Below, piece by piece: positions 1-14,330 of a stretch of DNA of 64,000 nucleotides; position 1 is the stretch's first letter; each line of letters begins with the position of its first letter. The DNA comes from Tubiluchus corallicola. Lineage: Eukaryota; Priapulida; Priapulimorpha; Priapulimorphida; Tubiluchidae. The translations under genes and the position numbers were made by a program. The notes under the pieces are model-generated. The model saw only the letters and a program-made list of their open reading frames with translations. It had not been told where the DNA came from and made no database searches. Location of the stretch: NCBI GenBank assembly GCA_030141605.1, contig JAQGDQ010000321.1:1-64000 (forward strand), given 5' to 3'.

Positions 1-3000
1 AATTTCCGAAAATCAAGTATAAATAATGGAAAAAATATCTAAAAAATAAGTCGAAAAACGCGGCTTTATAGTTATTGTCTGTCAAAAGTCAACTAGATAC
101 GATAGTTTTTGCGTGCGCCACTTAATTGTGAGCCATACCGACTCAAAAATACGCTGCAAAACAGTAATCAGACGCATTGACCCATTTGCAGCTGTAGCAT
201 GGGGTGTTAAATATATTGACTGGATTGCCTCTGGTATATTATATTTGTTTTAAACTTGAGTTAGTTTTGCACAGTATTACAAAAAAAATTTATATCAAAT
301 ATCAAACCCACGTTCTTACAGAACACTAAACCATTTCCTTTGTCATTATTATTGGAGGTTCGCAGCTCATATAGTTTTTTTAATAAACAGCGAAGTTGCA
401 AGGTCAACAATATATCAAATAGTTAATATAAACATTCGTTTTTTCTTCGGTTTGTGAATTCTCAAAATAAATGTAATTCTTGGTACTATCTCAATGGTTG
501 TAAATACCTTGGTAATAAGTTTTTATTTATATAGCGCATGGTGTGCGTAAACTGGTAGGTTAACGTTCCAATTTCAGGTTAATAACGTCAGCATTATAGG
601 TCATACAACATGCAGAATCCAAGCATCTTTCTAATTTTCAGCCTTTTGCCTCTTAGTCTCTTGTGAATAATAAATGTTGAGCTAGTAAAATAATCTACAG
701 TCTTGATCTTAATTTATTTATCACACGTGTCTCTTTCCAGCATCGTAGTAACACTGGAGTAACGAAGTAAAACATATTGTATAGCTGACAGTGAAGTTCT
801 GGCATTTAGATTAACAGCCATACCTTATCTTTCGTTTCCTGCTAGGCCTGTGTGTGTGTACTATTAGTGGTTCATTCACTTGAACCTCGTATGTGCTTAT
901 TTATACAGATAAGCAAAATACAAATCCCTTACGTGAATGAAACAGTCTAAACAAACAGTCAGCTTAACCCTAACCCTCGGCCAAGGTCAGGTCCTGCCAT
1001 GCTAGTTAGAAGGTATTCCTCCAACTAAATCAACAAACTGTAAAGGAAGAGGAATGTTGTGAGTTGCGACTGTGGGCGGGGAAGACCCTGGGGTATGAGC
1101 ATTAACTGCCAGTATTCGTAACACCCGTGAGCTATCGTACGGTTGAGTTAGCGGTTTAAAGGCTTGCTGATATTTCCATTCAACATAAATGGGTTTTAAT
1201 GGTAAATAAAAACTATCTTAAATTATTATAATCGTCACTGTGTCTATAAATTATTGCCGGCAAAAGCTAAACGAATAAACCTCTAAGCCTATTGTTGTAA
1301 CCACAGAATTAGAAAAACGACTTAAGCAAAAAAAAATAACGAAAAACTTTTTTTACATTGCCAGCTGTGACTCTTAATCTACCGTAAATTATCCCACTCT
1401 TGTATTTTAAAGAAAATTATTAGCAGTAATTACAGACTTAATATCTACACCAAAATCAGTTAGTACCTCAGAAGATCAGAGCTTGAGGAACTTCTTGTCG
1501 CTAGTTCGCTTTCCTCATTTCTCACCCGGGAGGTAGCGGGTTCAACTCTTGACCGCGTCGTACCAAAGGCTTAAAAATGGCACAGCTGCTTCTTCGACCA
1601 AGCACGTGGGTTTATCGAAGTAATAATACATAATAATAGATTTAATCAACTTACCCCATTTATAGTCGTCTGCTAGACATGCCACCCCACTAGGTAGGAT
1701 ATGATGGCGTTTTTTGTTCTTTTATAGTCACATTATCACGAATAAAATATCACAAAACGAAAGACGCACCAAAAGAAAATTTGTCTCTACTCCCTCTTTC
1801 GAGAATCTACACACGATTTAAATATTAAACAACAGAAAATTCCAATACCAGTTAAACTTTACAGTAAGCGGCCAAATGCCCTGAACGTCTTCTTGCTTGA
1901 TTTACAAATCAGTTACTGACTGCGTGGTTGAGCATTCGGCAATGTTCGGTTCAGTGTAATAATTATTACAGCAAAACAGCAAAGAGCGCGGACTGTTAAA
2001 GGAGCGTTCACATCAGCGATGCTACGCCTACTGACGTGCGAGTGTACTTTTCACCACGCGACATACTAATCCTCCTTGGTTCGCGTGACTGAAAAGTTCC
2101 TTAAACTCTTACTTGTTGCGCTCACGGTGCAGTTTGGTGAACATAGCGCCCCCTGGTTTGGTTGCGCCACCTGCTGGGCGCACTGACTAACACGCGGAGG
2201 CAATGCCCCTCTAACTCGGCGTCTGTCTTTGTGGCGTAACGTACGTAAATATGTTGCCGCGAAATTAGATACTTGAGTTTTCATTGCAGTTTAGATGTGA
2301 GAAAACAAGTTTACGGGCGTTAATAAGTTGTTACTAATTACGCCATTAAAGAACGCCTACAATGGCGTCTAAGAGTTACATGGGGGGTTTAGAAGGTAAT
2401 TTTACATATAAAAGACTATTTTTGCACAATATGGATAACGAGTGTGTGTTACGAACTTTAACTCGTGCATTAACAGGTTATTGAATTCTAAGGATGGATT
2501 AAAAGTTGAGTTTTTGCAAGGGCTGACCCGTATACCATATATAAGATTATAGTACAATACTTCTAAAACACACCCAGTAAAAAATTTTTAAACTCCATGG
2601 AAGGTACATATAAAATCCTGGCGAGGTGGGTGGTTGACTGGTCTTGGTGACTGTTTGGCTGTTATAGTCAGACAGCATGAATCCTGGTCAGTAAGTGGAT
2701 GAGTGAGGTGAAAAAAACTATTTCTGGGTGTTTTTATTTGCCATACTGCTTTAGCTATTTCATTTGTTAAGAGAAGAAGGGTTAAGAGAAGATGTGTTAT
2801 GTAAGCCTACTCTCTGAACGTGCTCAGTGTTTCACCCTAAAATTTTATCGTTGGTACTGAACTAGATACTTGTCTCTCTACAAACATTCAACATTAGTAC
2901 TAGTTGTAGGACATTGAATGCTCGATCTTGAGTGATTGTTAGACGAACTGTATAAAAAGAACCTGAAAATGTTTAAACCCGGGTTAATTGTTTATACTGT

Positions 3001-4296
3001 GTAACCTTAATAAACTGTAAAAACAAGTTCTTTAAGTTAGTTTTTACTAGTGTTTTATCCTTGTGTGTATTTTATGTGTTTGTGTTTTTATGGACTAGAT
3101 TGTGAAATAAATAAATAATTCAAAATAAGGTAATTGAATTCAAAAGCTTCGAAAACTAGACAGCAACGTGTTTTTTCAAATTGCAAGCGAGTTGTTATTG
3201 TCGTCTTAGTTTCGTTATAATAATGAACAGTAATGATTATGCTGACGACGACGATGATTCTCATGCTGTGGTTTTACTTGCGTCATTTCTATTAATTTTT
3301 GTATTTTTGTCAATTTATTTAGAGAGTTTTCCCATTTTTATTAGCAGTCAGACGTTCACATTCATATTGAGCTAGTTTCAATACAAAAAGTTAATATGCT
3401 AGTTGCAATGCATTTTGCTCACGTTTTGCTCTATGCTCTAATGAATACTTTTTAATCTTGCTATGATGTGTCCTCTCCTTACCCCAGAGGACAAAGACAA
3501 CTTGTTTGCCAGAGAACACCTGCAAGCTTTGTTATAGGTCACTATTGATTCGATATGAAATTTGCTTTAGTTTTTTTTATTTTTATGGCAGCTTTATTCA
3601 AAACGCGTACACGTCGTTAATTAATCAAGTTTTTACCGTGTGTAGCCTTCTGTTGTTGTAACAAGCGCAGGCCACGCACAACGACCGAGCAGATAAAAAG
3701 CGAAAAGAAAATAGACGACGCCCATGAGCACAATCTGTTGCGTAATTCATGAGCTTTTTCAGCTGATATTACTAATTTTTTCCACAAATCATCTTATCCA
3801 AATTTCATTCAGATAAAAATGACGGAAAGGTATAATTAACCTCGGTGTGACCTTTCCTGCAAACACGTAATTATTACATGTAACACAGTCAATGGGAACA
3901 TTGGTCATGGCAGAGAAGCTGAAATATATATATATATATACATAAATATATAGCGCGAAAATACGTGTAGTACTATTTGTAATACACAACTTCAAATGAA
4001 AAAAATCGCTCTAGTTTTTTAAACTTTTGACAGTGTAATCGTATTATAATATAAGCAACTTGTTTTTAATAGTGTCATATGAATTATTCCTTACACTGTA
4101 ACTCTTTCTCAACTCACTATTTTTGAGTTTATTAGCCTATTTAACCAGGCACTTCATCATTAAATTTTAGTGCAGATGGATAAATATAGGTAGTATAGCC
4201 GGTTCTAATGTTAGCATTATCGACCACAAATGAAGATTTGATCGCGAAATTGCTGTAGTTACTTAACTTATTTGGGTACGGACCGTACGGTATAAT
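1..4296. other. Gene-free AT-rich sequence
   Basis: Apart from the possible SINE at 1.5 kb and an (AT)n run near 3.93 kb, I see no supported gene. A GC-richer patch at about 2040-2250 has no ORF that looks coding. Confidence 0.6.
1488..1625 (+). repeat. Possible tRNA-derived SINE
   Basis: A T-arm/B-box-like GCGGGTTCAACTC lies about 50 nt after an A-box-like stretch, followed by a non-tRNA body (ACCAAAGGCTTAAAAATGG) of the kind seen in animal SINE central domains. No poly(A) tail or target duplication was found. Confidence 0.4.
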
Positions 4297-4975
4297 ATGT
4301 AAGTAACTTTCGCAGTGTTCGATTTTGTACGCTTCTTCGACAGAGGTCATTACATCCTATAGAAGCCATTACATAGAAAAGATAGGTCAAGTGAACTAAT
4401 TAAGCGTTATGTCATATCTTATCTTTGTTGTGTTGCCCTACTTGAACAGTTTTAATCAGTAGTGTAGTAAATACACAGAGAACTTGTAGTTGTGGACCGT
4501 AAAGCGTATTATTTGAACATGAAGTCAGAGATGACGAATTGCAATGAATTTTTATCATACATGCAAAGCAGGGTAGATGTTTTGTTTATAGATTAGTTTT
4601 ATATATACCAGTGCGCAGAATTCGTATGTAAATACTTCTCATTGTGAAGTTTAAATTGTTGAAAGGTGTCGAATAATGATTCAGCTTATAACGCTTCGTT
4701 TTTCTTGTTTATGTAGGTGTCGTCACATTACTAGCATTGTTTACAAGTTAATGTCGCCATCCGCTAAAATTAATTTTTTGAACAGGAATTCAAACGCTGT
4801 GTGTCATGTCTTCCTTACGTATCTTGACTATTTGTCAGTCAAGGGCGACACGGTACGGCCTAATTAGTTCTGGCCTATCTTTTCCATCATAATGGCTTCT
4901 ATAGGATGAAGCAACATGTGTAGAAGAAGCGTACATAATCGAACAATGCGAAAGTCATTTACATATGTGAAGATT
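4297..4975. repeat. Inverted repeat pair (about 110 bp arms)
   Basis: The segments 4297-4402 and 4860-4975 are inverted copies at roughly 80 percent identity by eye, sharing TAATTAGTTC, CCTATCTTTT, ATGGCTTCTATAGGATG and GAAGAAGCGTAC. The left copy read on the minus strand encodes VEEAYKIEHCESYLHI, and the right copy on the plus strand VEEAYIIEQCESHLHM. The interior is unrelated. It may be a small foldback element or a duplicated gene fragment. Confidence 0.65.
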
Positions 4976-7868
4976 TTAAGTTGTAAATTTCTAGGCAATA
5001 TATTTTTAATATGTGATTTAGATTTTTAGTTAGTAATTTTAATCTGTTTTATCAATAATTTTTCATGTATGTTGTAAATATATGTAATATAGTACTATGT
5101 GTACTGAACTAAAAAGAAGCGAAAATTAAAATTAAGTCAATTAACTACAACAATACTTGTACAGCCAAGATGCGATAGACATGACGTATAGCGTTTTCAT
5201 AAAACCTTCTTCCTGTCTCGCCCCAACATCCATCTTATTTCTAGTTTTCAAAAAACCTTTCGCTTTTATACAATTATATCGTAAGATTAGTGATCAGGAT
5301 AAAGCTAAAATAGCTAATCGTAAACAAGAGATATCTATCACAATGACGAATGGCGATGGTGACAGGACGAAAGTGACGGTGATTATGGTGATTATAATGA
5401 CATCAGGAAAAAATGGCTGTTTTAGAACGCTGATTGTTGAGTGCATATCGGAGCCTTGGCTTGAAATTTTTTGACTACAATGCTTAAGTATCCTGAGGTC
5501 AAGTTAAAGGTCAGATTATGCAAAATGAAGGTAGGAAAAAGTTGACACTTCTTTCTTGTGTACTTTCATTACTGCCGCATCTACCACAATCTTCACAGCT
5601 CTATTGTCCGCTTCTTATTGAGCTCGAGTTAAGCAAATACACCCCTGCTTTCATTTCAACAAAATTAAACTCATGAGGTGGATTGCCCTGGTAGAGGGCA
5701 CTCTTAAAGATGTCAGTGTCACTAAAATTAGGAGAGTGTGGATGGCACCAAGCAAATCTTAAAAGTAACTAATATTCATGCGTGAAACATGTTAGTAAAT
5801 CTAACCGCATGCATTATTTTAATTTGCTTCTGTAAACATTGATCTAATGTGGATGCGCCATGTACTTGAAGTTGAATACGTGCAGTTTAAACAAGCTTGT
5901 TTGCTCCATGATTCAATCTTGTCAAGTCCTGTTAAAAAACTGAGGTCATCACCCCATGTATCCGAACTTTTAAACAAATAACCCTTTCGTTCTGAAACTT
6001 GACAGAAAGTTATTGGGCCGGAAAATTAGCTTTGCAGCTTCAGAAGCGTAATGAGCATCTCCAGGCGCATAGGAAGAGAATCTATGATGTGCTAATGGAA
6101 AGTTTTACCTCCAGTTACTCTCAAAAGCAGCAAATTGTTGTTAAAAGCTTCGCGTTATACAGAATTTTGCGCGAAGTGTAAAGTATTTCAAAAGGACATC
6201 TCTGCTAGCTTACTAGGAAACGCAGAACCTTTGACTTTGGACTGTGTAACTTGTTATGCGTTCAACGATTACAATTTACATCCGATATTATAGAAATCAA
6301 TATGTGTGTAATTCTAAAATACACCCTGATTAACTAAAAGAGACAAAGTTGGAGACTATCATTTCCAATAATAAAACTTTTGACTTCCAAAACGATCTTT
6401 CTGATTCATAATTAAATGCCACGAACTGCAGCAATGGGTGTTACGCGCTAGACAACATCACTTTGTTTGGCCCAACAAAGACTTTGATTTTACTCTACCT
6501 ACTGAATAAAAAAGTACCAGTTGTGCCACATTTAATTTTAACTTCTAACAATTTTTTTCGTTAGGTTAAAATTTGGCCCAAATCCGTACTCGCTGTAAAT
6601 TCTAGGCAATGTGCATGCGTGTTTCGCTACGTTACGGGTAAATTTGCCAGGAAAATCGTAAGAAAAGTAGTTTAGACCCTTTAGAAACCCGTTCTTTTCA
6701 ACAATATTTCAGATTATAGAAGTCCAAACCCTATATGCCAGTGTTTGAGCAACTATTACAACGGTAACATCATGTGTGTTGAACAATTTCTTAAAACAAG
6801 CATCAGTTAAATGAATTCCACGTCTTTTCATGGCAGTTATCGGGTAATAAAATTACATTTTGAGGCTGTAATCCGGTTGTGTAAACAGTGAAATGCGTTG
6901 AAATAACAAGTTTTTAACAAAGTGGCACATCTTGTTCGATCGTTCTGATTTGAATCAGGAGCATACCTAAAGTGCAGAACACGTGATATTCCAAAATATA
7001 GTTGTTGTAATCGTAACGTGGTATTCTCCCAATGGCAGAAACTAAAAGCATTTAGTAAAAAATCCAATGTTTTATTGCACAGCATCATGGCTGCGTATTG
7101 GAAGGTCATCGGCTGCGTATTGTAATTTCATCGGGCGCGTACTATATTCAGCTGGAAAAAAATAGATAGAATGGGGGACAATTTTTCAGCATCTCCCTTC
7201 TTTCTTCAACTCATTACCCGCGATGGGTAATAATTGTTGTGAAATAAATCAGCAGTGATTTCTGAAAATTCTGGCATTCACGGTCATAATCTAATTAACA
7301 GATCGGGCAAAGCCAAATAACCAGCAGGGTCCAACTCGCAATGGCCAATTATTCATTCGAGAATTTATTCATTTCTCGGGCTTTATTTAATTGAGTTTTA
7401 TTTAATCAAACGGGCTGCTGCAGCATCACAAAAGCTACTCGGAAAATTGTAATACACACTGCGAGAGTCAAAGTCAAAATCAAGCGTGCGTTATTAATAT
7501 TATCTTTATTTTTTCCAGCCATACCATATGTTTGCACTAAAATTTGTTTAGTAGTAAAACAGAGGCATCATAATGAAACGTTGTGCTTGGGAAACAGTAA
7601 GAACAATAGTCAAAACAAAGTTAAGACCATTGTTTTAGACTTTTTAATCTATAGAGCGATCATCATGATTAATTAAACTCTCATTATACGGTACAAAAAG
7701 AACGAGAGAAAAACGTAACCAAGGAACTTTAATTATAACACAGCAATAAGAGCACCAAGTATATAGCAGAGACGGATTAAAATTCGTATTTAGTAATCTT
7801 TTGCTTCCCCCCTTTTCTTCCTGTTTTCTAAAACGTATCCCCTAAAGCGTCCTACTTAATAGTAGTTT
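4976..7868. other. Gene-free sequence
   Basis: Only short frames of random composition occur on either strand. I recognise no exon with flanking splice sites and no repeat. Confidence 0.55.
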
Positions 7869-8118
7869 ACTGTTGTTGTTGTTGTTGTTGCCGTCGTTAG
7901 TGCTGATGCAACTGCTGTTGTTGTTGTTGTTGCTGCTGTTGCCATTGTCGTTGTCGTCGTCGCCACTGCCGCTGCCACCGCGACTGTTGTTGTTGTCTTT
8001 GTCTTTGTCGTGGTTTTGGTTACCATCACCGTGGTTGTCATCATCGTTGTTTATTGTTGTTGGTGTTGTAGTTGTTGTTGTTGTTACTGCTGCTGTTGCT
8101 GCTGTTGTTGTTGTTGTA
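7869..8118 (+). repeat. (GTT/GTC/GCT)n triplet microsatellite
   Basis: An impure run of TTG, TCG, CTG and related triplets covers about 250 bp. It opens long frames on both strands that are only poly-Leu/Val/Ser or poly-Thr/Ala/Asn and are not genes. Confidence 0.9.
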
Positions 8119-10079
8119 ACTATTTGCCAGAATACCGTTGTTTATAAAAAGGCCCAACTGTCCAACAAACTGTATATGTCCTACATAGTAAAAAGGCAAA
8201 AGGAAATTTAAAAAATTTAGAAATTGTGTAGTGAGACTGATCATTGTTTGAACAAGCTCGTCTATACAGGGTTGTCGTATTAGTTAATGGCGATCATATC
8301 ACACTTGCTCTAATCCGCTTAAGAAGCATTGGAGAACAAGTATCTCATTACAACTACAGGTAATTATCTGTAAATCATATCAGCGTCTTTTCTCGTACCT
8401 AATTGTACCAGGGTTGCTGTCCCTAGCTAGCAGCATCCAGTGCAGCTATAGCGCAGGTGTCAGCTTGAATCTAGGACTGTCAATATTTAAGTTCATTGTG
8501 AGCATAATTAATGGTATCTGTCGGTGCAATAGGTGAGACGTTTTATATTCCTACATCCCAACGTTTATAGGCACCATTGTTGACACGATTTATGGAACTT
8601 ACAGAGATTCATCAAGGTTAGCCAAACTACTATAAATTATAAAGCGCATAAACCAAATATATTGCAGCTGTTTTGTAGTGATGTATCATGTTAATTTTTA
8701 TAAGGCTTCCCCTTCTTCAAGCCTTTTTCTGCTTATAACTGAGTACCGAAAATCATTTGTTTATTGGGTTCTCCTGTTTTTTGCAGTAGGGCACAGTACT
8801 TAGTGGTTGGGTATTTTTAATATAGATTGTAGCTGGACCGGAATCTCTCGTATTGTCAATGTTGATCGTCTGAGGTGAGTCTGATCAAAGCGAACTTTTA
8901 GCCACATTCTGACGCGTACACATCTTTCTTCTGCGAGAAAAGTAGCAGTTTGGCAGGTGAAACCACTCAGAACCCCATGAATTCATCCATCCGTCCATTT
9001 ACTTGCCAGCCTTGGCGTTGCTTACATACCCGTGAATGCTGTTGCTGTGTGTTGTTACTCTTGCTGCTTTCATTCTTTCTGCCATTTTTGCTACCATCCT
9101 TCTACCTTTTGTTGTTTGCCTTTCTCAATCCTGTTGACCTTCCAGCACCGAATACGACAAAGTTCTTGCAGTTTTTATTTTTGTGTGATTCTTTTGCCTT
9201 TTGTAATTTAGATCCTATACATAATTATCCCTCATACAGATTTTCCACTCTCTAGCGGCCCGCCTGCAATTTACGATTTCTCTGCTCTGACTCATTTAGT
9301 TAGTAACTGCAGCAACTAACTGCACAATGTAATAAAAATTCCCGAGGGAAAATTTCATTACATGGCTATATTGTCAGGTCAGATGTTACTGCCCTTCTGT
9401 CCTCAAAGCAATGCTGTTTTTTGAAAACCCAAAATTATTTAGTTGCAAGTTTAACTGACAGTTGTAAAAATCTTGTAATATGATACATGTGTTTTTTATC
9501 ATTTAATTTATTTGACACTGCACTTAATGAGCACGAGAAGCAGCATTGTGCTTGACGACAAATTGACTACATTTGAATTCTCATGTGACCCAGCCCTGCG
9601 CTATTAATTAAAACAATGTACCTCTGTCTCAAACACCAAGACGACAAGAATAAATTTAACAACTTTTCATAACTCACAAAATAACGAGGTAATTTGTAAG
9701 AATGATGCCCGCAAGGCAAAAAACGAAGAAACTGAAAATGAAAGAAACAATTTTGCAAAAGGGGTGAAGTTGATAACAGTACCAACGCACATTATATACT
9801 GGCACTGGATCAAAACTGCTAAAGTCTGTTCTAGGACTTAATTAATAAAAACAAATCTGTTTCACCAAGTAGTTCACTTAGGCATTTCACCACTGTAACT
9901 GCTCTTGTTGTGTCAGTGCTTGGCATTCACAACTATCACTCTTTGCTGAAAAGCCTTCAGCGTTATGCTTTGTTGATGATATGTTATAGCAAAGCCCTTT
10001 CAAAACTTTAAGCTCCTGTAAGACTATAAGACAAGAGTATAAGGCCTTATAAGACTTTGAAAGAGCATTGTGTTACAAT
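8119..10079. other. Gene-free sequence
   Basis: The frame at 8950-9255 contains a hydrophobic run (CCCCVLLLLLLSFFLPFLLP), but it comes from TTG/CTT-rich DNA, lacks an ATG at its start and has no homology I recognise. Nothing else is seen. Confidence 0.55.
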
Positions 10080-11640
10080 AGTCTCTCTTCTGTGGGGCAT
10101 AGCCAGCACTGTTATGCTTGGCTGGTGGCATTTTCACAGCAGCCTCACCGCTTTCTTGGCATGCAGGGTTACGCTTTGCTGATGGCATTTCACAATCGTT
10201 TCTTCTCTTCGCTGGTCTGCAACGTTATAATTTGCTGATGACATTTCACAATGGTTTCTTCTCTTCACTGGTCTGAAATGTTACAGTTTGCTGATGACAT
10301 TTCACAATGGTTTCTTCTCTTCACTGGTCTACAACGTTACACTTTGGCATTTCACAACGGTTTTTCCTCTTCGCTAGTATTTAATTAGTTTAAACATATT
10401 TACTTTAGAATCTTAAATTTTTAATAATCATGCTCAGTCAGCTGATCTTGAAGGGGAATGATCCTATATGTCATACACTTCATCCGTCTCTACATTTCAT
10501 ATACAGTAATATCGTGCAAGTTTTATTAATGGCGTTACAGCAATCTTTCCTCTTCGCCTGTCTGCAGCTAGATGCTTTATTGACGGCATTCACAGCGGTC
10601 TTTCCTCTTCACAGGCAGGCAGAATTACATTTTACTTACTGCATTTTACGTCTATATCTCCTCTTCACTGGTGTGCAGCGTAACACTTTATTAACGACAT
10701 TCACAAGGGTCTCTCCTCTCCACTGGTGTGCAGAATTATGTTTTACGTCTGTCTCTCCTCTTCACTGGTGTGCAGCGTAATCCTTTATCGACGACATTCA
10801 CAAGGGTCTCTCCTCTCCACTGGTGTGCAGAATTATGTTTTACGTCTGTCTCTCCTGTTCGCTGGTGTGCAACATAATACTTTAGTGACGGCATTCACAA
10901 CGGTCCTTCCTCTTCACTGGTGTGCAGAATTATGCTTTACTTATGGCATTTTAGGACTGTCTCTCCCCTTCACTGGTGTGAAGCGTAATGCTTTATTGAC
11001 GACAATCACAAGGTCTTTCCTCTTCACTGGTGTGCAGAATTATGCTTTTCTTATAGTATTATAGGACTCTCTCTTCTCTTCACTGGTGTGCGGAATTGAA
11101 TTACACTTTACTTATGACATTTTAGGACTGTCTCTCCCCTTCACTGGTATGCAACACAATACTTTATTGACGGCATTCACAACGGTCTCTCCTCTTCAGT
11201 GGTGTGCAGAATTACGCTTTACTTATGGCATTTTAGGACTGTCTCTCCCCTTCACTGGTGAGCAACGTAATGCTTTATTGACGACATTCACAATGGTCTC
11301 TCCTCCTCATCGGTGTGCAGAATTACGCTTTACTTATGGCATTTTAGGACTGTCTCTCCTGTTCGCTGGTGTGAAATGTAATGCTTTATTGACGGCATTC
11401 CCAACAGTCTCTCCTCTTCACTAGTGTGGGCGACATTCACAACGGTCTTTTCTCTTCAACTGCATGCAAAATCACGCCTTAACCTGTGGCATTTTAGGGC
11501 TGTCTCTCGCCTTAACTGGTGTGCAGCATAATGCTTTGTTTCCGGTATTCACAACAGTCTGTTCCTCTTTGCTGGCATGATGCTTTACACCTTGCTGACG
11601 CATTTTACCACGATCTCTCCTTTTCGCTGCAGACATCACA
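10080..11640 (+). repeat. Minisatellite, about 55-bp unit
   Basis: Degenerate tandem copies of a unit with CTCTTCACTGGTGTGCAG, then GCTTTATTGACGACATTCAC, then a CAANGGTCTCTC-like join. The copies alternate between two unit types (CAGCGTAATGC and CAGAATTACGC versions). The array is interrupted at about 10380-10520. Several open frames (for example 11086-11424) result from the repeat and shift with each indel, so they are not protein genes. Confidence 0.9.
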
Positions 11641-13929
11641 ACAATCTATTTTTCCTCTTAAACCAACTGAGCCAGTATTTTGAGGTTTTTAAGCTTAACA
11701 GTTACACTACACCCACACCTATTATTCCTGTGCCTTACTATACATTCGTTACTATACATACTGAGCGTTCCAATAACACTTTTTTAAGATTTTTACGGTT
11801 TACGAAATTAACAGACAAATACCTGTATTTACCGGGTTAGGGAAACAACATTCACATTTTCTTCCGCGCCATTGGGTGGGCCTGGTGCAAGGAAAAGGCG
11901 TTTGGTGAAGCATAAGCTAAGTGAATCAGACGACTTGAGTGGTGTAATGATTTCTCCTTATCTCCTTACCGAATGAGATGCAATTTCTTGCCTGACTTGT
12001 GTAATTTTCGAACATTCTCCTCGTGCTTTAGTTTTTGGATTTATGGTGTATTAGACGCTAGACATATCGCTAGATTTAAACGCTAAACAGTTTTGTCTTC
12101 TTTTCTTGTCTCGCATAAAATTGTATATTTATTTATTTGAACAATATCTAAGTCGCTGTTTAAAAACAAAAATGAAATAAAATAATTGGCATACCTATAG
12201 AGAAAATTTTAACAAAGATGCCTGTGAGTTAATTTCTAAAGTATATAACAGGCCAGTCTTCAGATAAAATTCCTAAAAAATACAGCTGTCTTATTTTGTA
12301 AAGCTATGTTAGTTGCAAGGTGCAAAGTTTTTTGTATTTCTTGTTGTTGGCCTTGATTACAGATGTTCGTTCGGCACCAGTAACCTACATTAACTTGCTT
12401 GCTTAAGTTACGCAATAAATTATAGAAATGAAGCTCTGGCACCATCTAAAGCATCCATGTCCGTTTATTAATCCAGCAAATTTATCTGGAGGCATTGTCG
12501 TCACGAATAATGTAGATTGGCTAGTTTAGGACTAACCAAATAACTCATTAAACAGCAAAAGTTTGCCCAAGTGCCAGATCACTTGTTTGGGACCATAAAG
12601 AAGGTGTGGTAGAATTAACTTTGCAGAGATGTTGGCTAGTGCGGCAAATCCTGTAATGAGATTTTTTTGGTTTCGTTATTCAATATTATTAGTTGAGTAG
12701 TTAGTTTCGTAAGGTTTCTATGCTACCTCTTTCCTCCGCCGCCTGGCAACTCATCTCTATGGTTTCATTTGACTCGGATCATTGCATCGCTTATCGTCGG
12801 CTAGCATCTTCCCAGCATCAGTACCAGTACATTGCCCTCTCGCAACTAATAAACCGCATCATTCCACCGCCAGTCAATCAGCTAGTCGATTCAGGGTCAG
12901 CTCTAGCTAGCCATAAACACGTGTCAGTCATGGACTAGCCTATTTCAGGGTAAGATGTCTGCTTACAAACTCAAATACTGAGTTCAGAGTTGCTGAAACT
13001 GGCTATACTTAACTGCTCACATTCTCGATTGAGCGGTTAAAGATTTTAATGAAGCTAGAAGTGGTGTATCACTGGTTTTGGTACTAGTGCCTCGATCCAT
13101 AATTCAAGTTTGTTCCTTGGGAAACACTGTAACCCATACTTCACAGTTCAAAGTGCACTTGATAACTATGGAATTTTCATTAACAGGCCGGAACTAGTAA
13201 TGGTTTACAGTCCTAACATGTCACAAGCAGTAATGTGCTTAAACTTTATACTACACTACAAATGTTTGCTGGTATAGTGATATAAACATCCAAAAATAGC
13301 TAGAAAAAATAACTTGAACTTGTGATTAGAGAACAAAAAACCTACATCAAGTAAACATATCGGGGATTAAAATTATTAAAAAAACGAAACTGAAGAAAAT
13401 AATGTTTGATTAAGCCATTTTGCCATTCCTGTTTATTACCTATTCATATATGCTACGTTTCAAGTAAAATTATAATGTTTTTCATTATTATTTTCTTTAT
13501 GTTAGAATAAATTTCATGTACATTTGACGACTGTGAGGATGCTCAACGTAGCAGCTAATTTGAAGTAAACTTTTCTGGTGAATTAGGTAGGTGTTTTTCT
13601 CATAACTCAGCTTCCACGAACTAGTCATGATAAACAGTATGGTGAGTTAGTGTAGACTGTTTACATCTTTAGCCCTACGCTGAGGTTAGATCAAAGCGAT
13701 CTTACTGTTTTATTCTACCCCGCAGCTCACTATAACCTTTGCTTATACATGCATATAACCATATAAGCTGACATTGAATATTTGTCAGTCTATTACAATC
13801 GCCAAATGGTTAAAGAAATGTAGATAAACACTATGTGGAATGGTCGTACATTATTGATTATGATTCTGTTTAAATATTTGCTCAGCCTTTTGATAGCATT
13901 TATAATACCAATATAGGTTATCATTAAAT
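11641..13929. other. Gene-free sequence
   Basis: No open frame here has coding-like composition. I see no repeat or RNA gene. Confidence 0.55.
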
Positions 13930-14330
13930 GATCACTTGTTTATCTTTGTTTTATTCCATTTTGCTTACATTCGTTCACCGGCACTTCACTCACAGGCTAT
14001 TTGCTAGGTGCAGTCTTGGCAGCATGTCATACCCTGACCGATTAGCATTTTTAAATCTTGAGCCACTTGAACTTCGTCAAATATTTTTGCGATCAGACAA
14101 TGTGTTCTACTATATTACATGTAGACGGTACCATAGACAAAGAAGTATTTCTTAGTAAAATACTTTCATCTAACGTAGCTTGTGGGTCACTGCTTGAACT
14201 TACATCCACTCACTGCCGACTTGATTGTTGAAAATCTCAAACAGAGTAATTAAAATCTGGAATCAACTCCCCGAGACTGTCAGCGGTACCCTTTCTGCTT
14301 GTGCTCAGAGTAGCAAACTTTTAGAAAAAC
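13930..14330 (+). mobile_element. LINE 3'-end remnant (reverse transcriptase C-terminus)
   Basis: Frames on the plus strand read FTHRLFARCSLGSMSYPDRL followed by AFLNLEPLELRQ, and, after a break, RVIKIWNQLPETVSGT. The pairing of a YxDRLxxLNLxxLExRR block with a RVxxxWNxLPxxV block is typical of the ORF2 C-terminus of CR1/Jockey-like LINEs. The frame is interrupted between the blocks and nothing upstream resembles the polymerase core, so this is a 5'-truncated, dead copy. Confidence 0.75.

Noticed and set aside
7856-8244. Open frames of 60-112 codons on both strands (poly-Leu/Val, poly-Thr, poly-Asn)
   Set aside because: They are products of a triplet microsatellite, open in several frames on both strands, with no non-repetitive coding part.
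10430-11424. Three successive 112-116-codon plus-strand frames
   Set aside because: They follow the minisatellite unit and change frame at each indel; no start context or unique domain.
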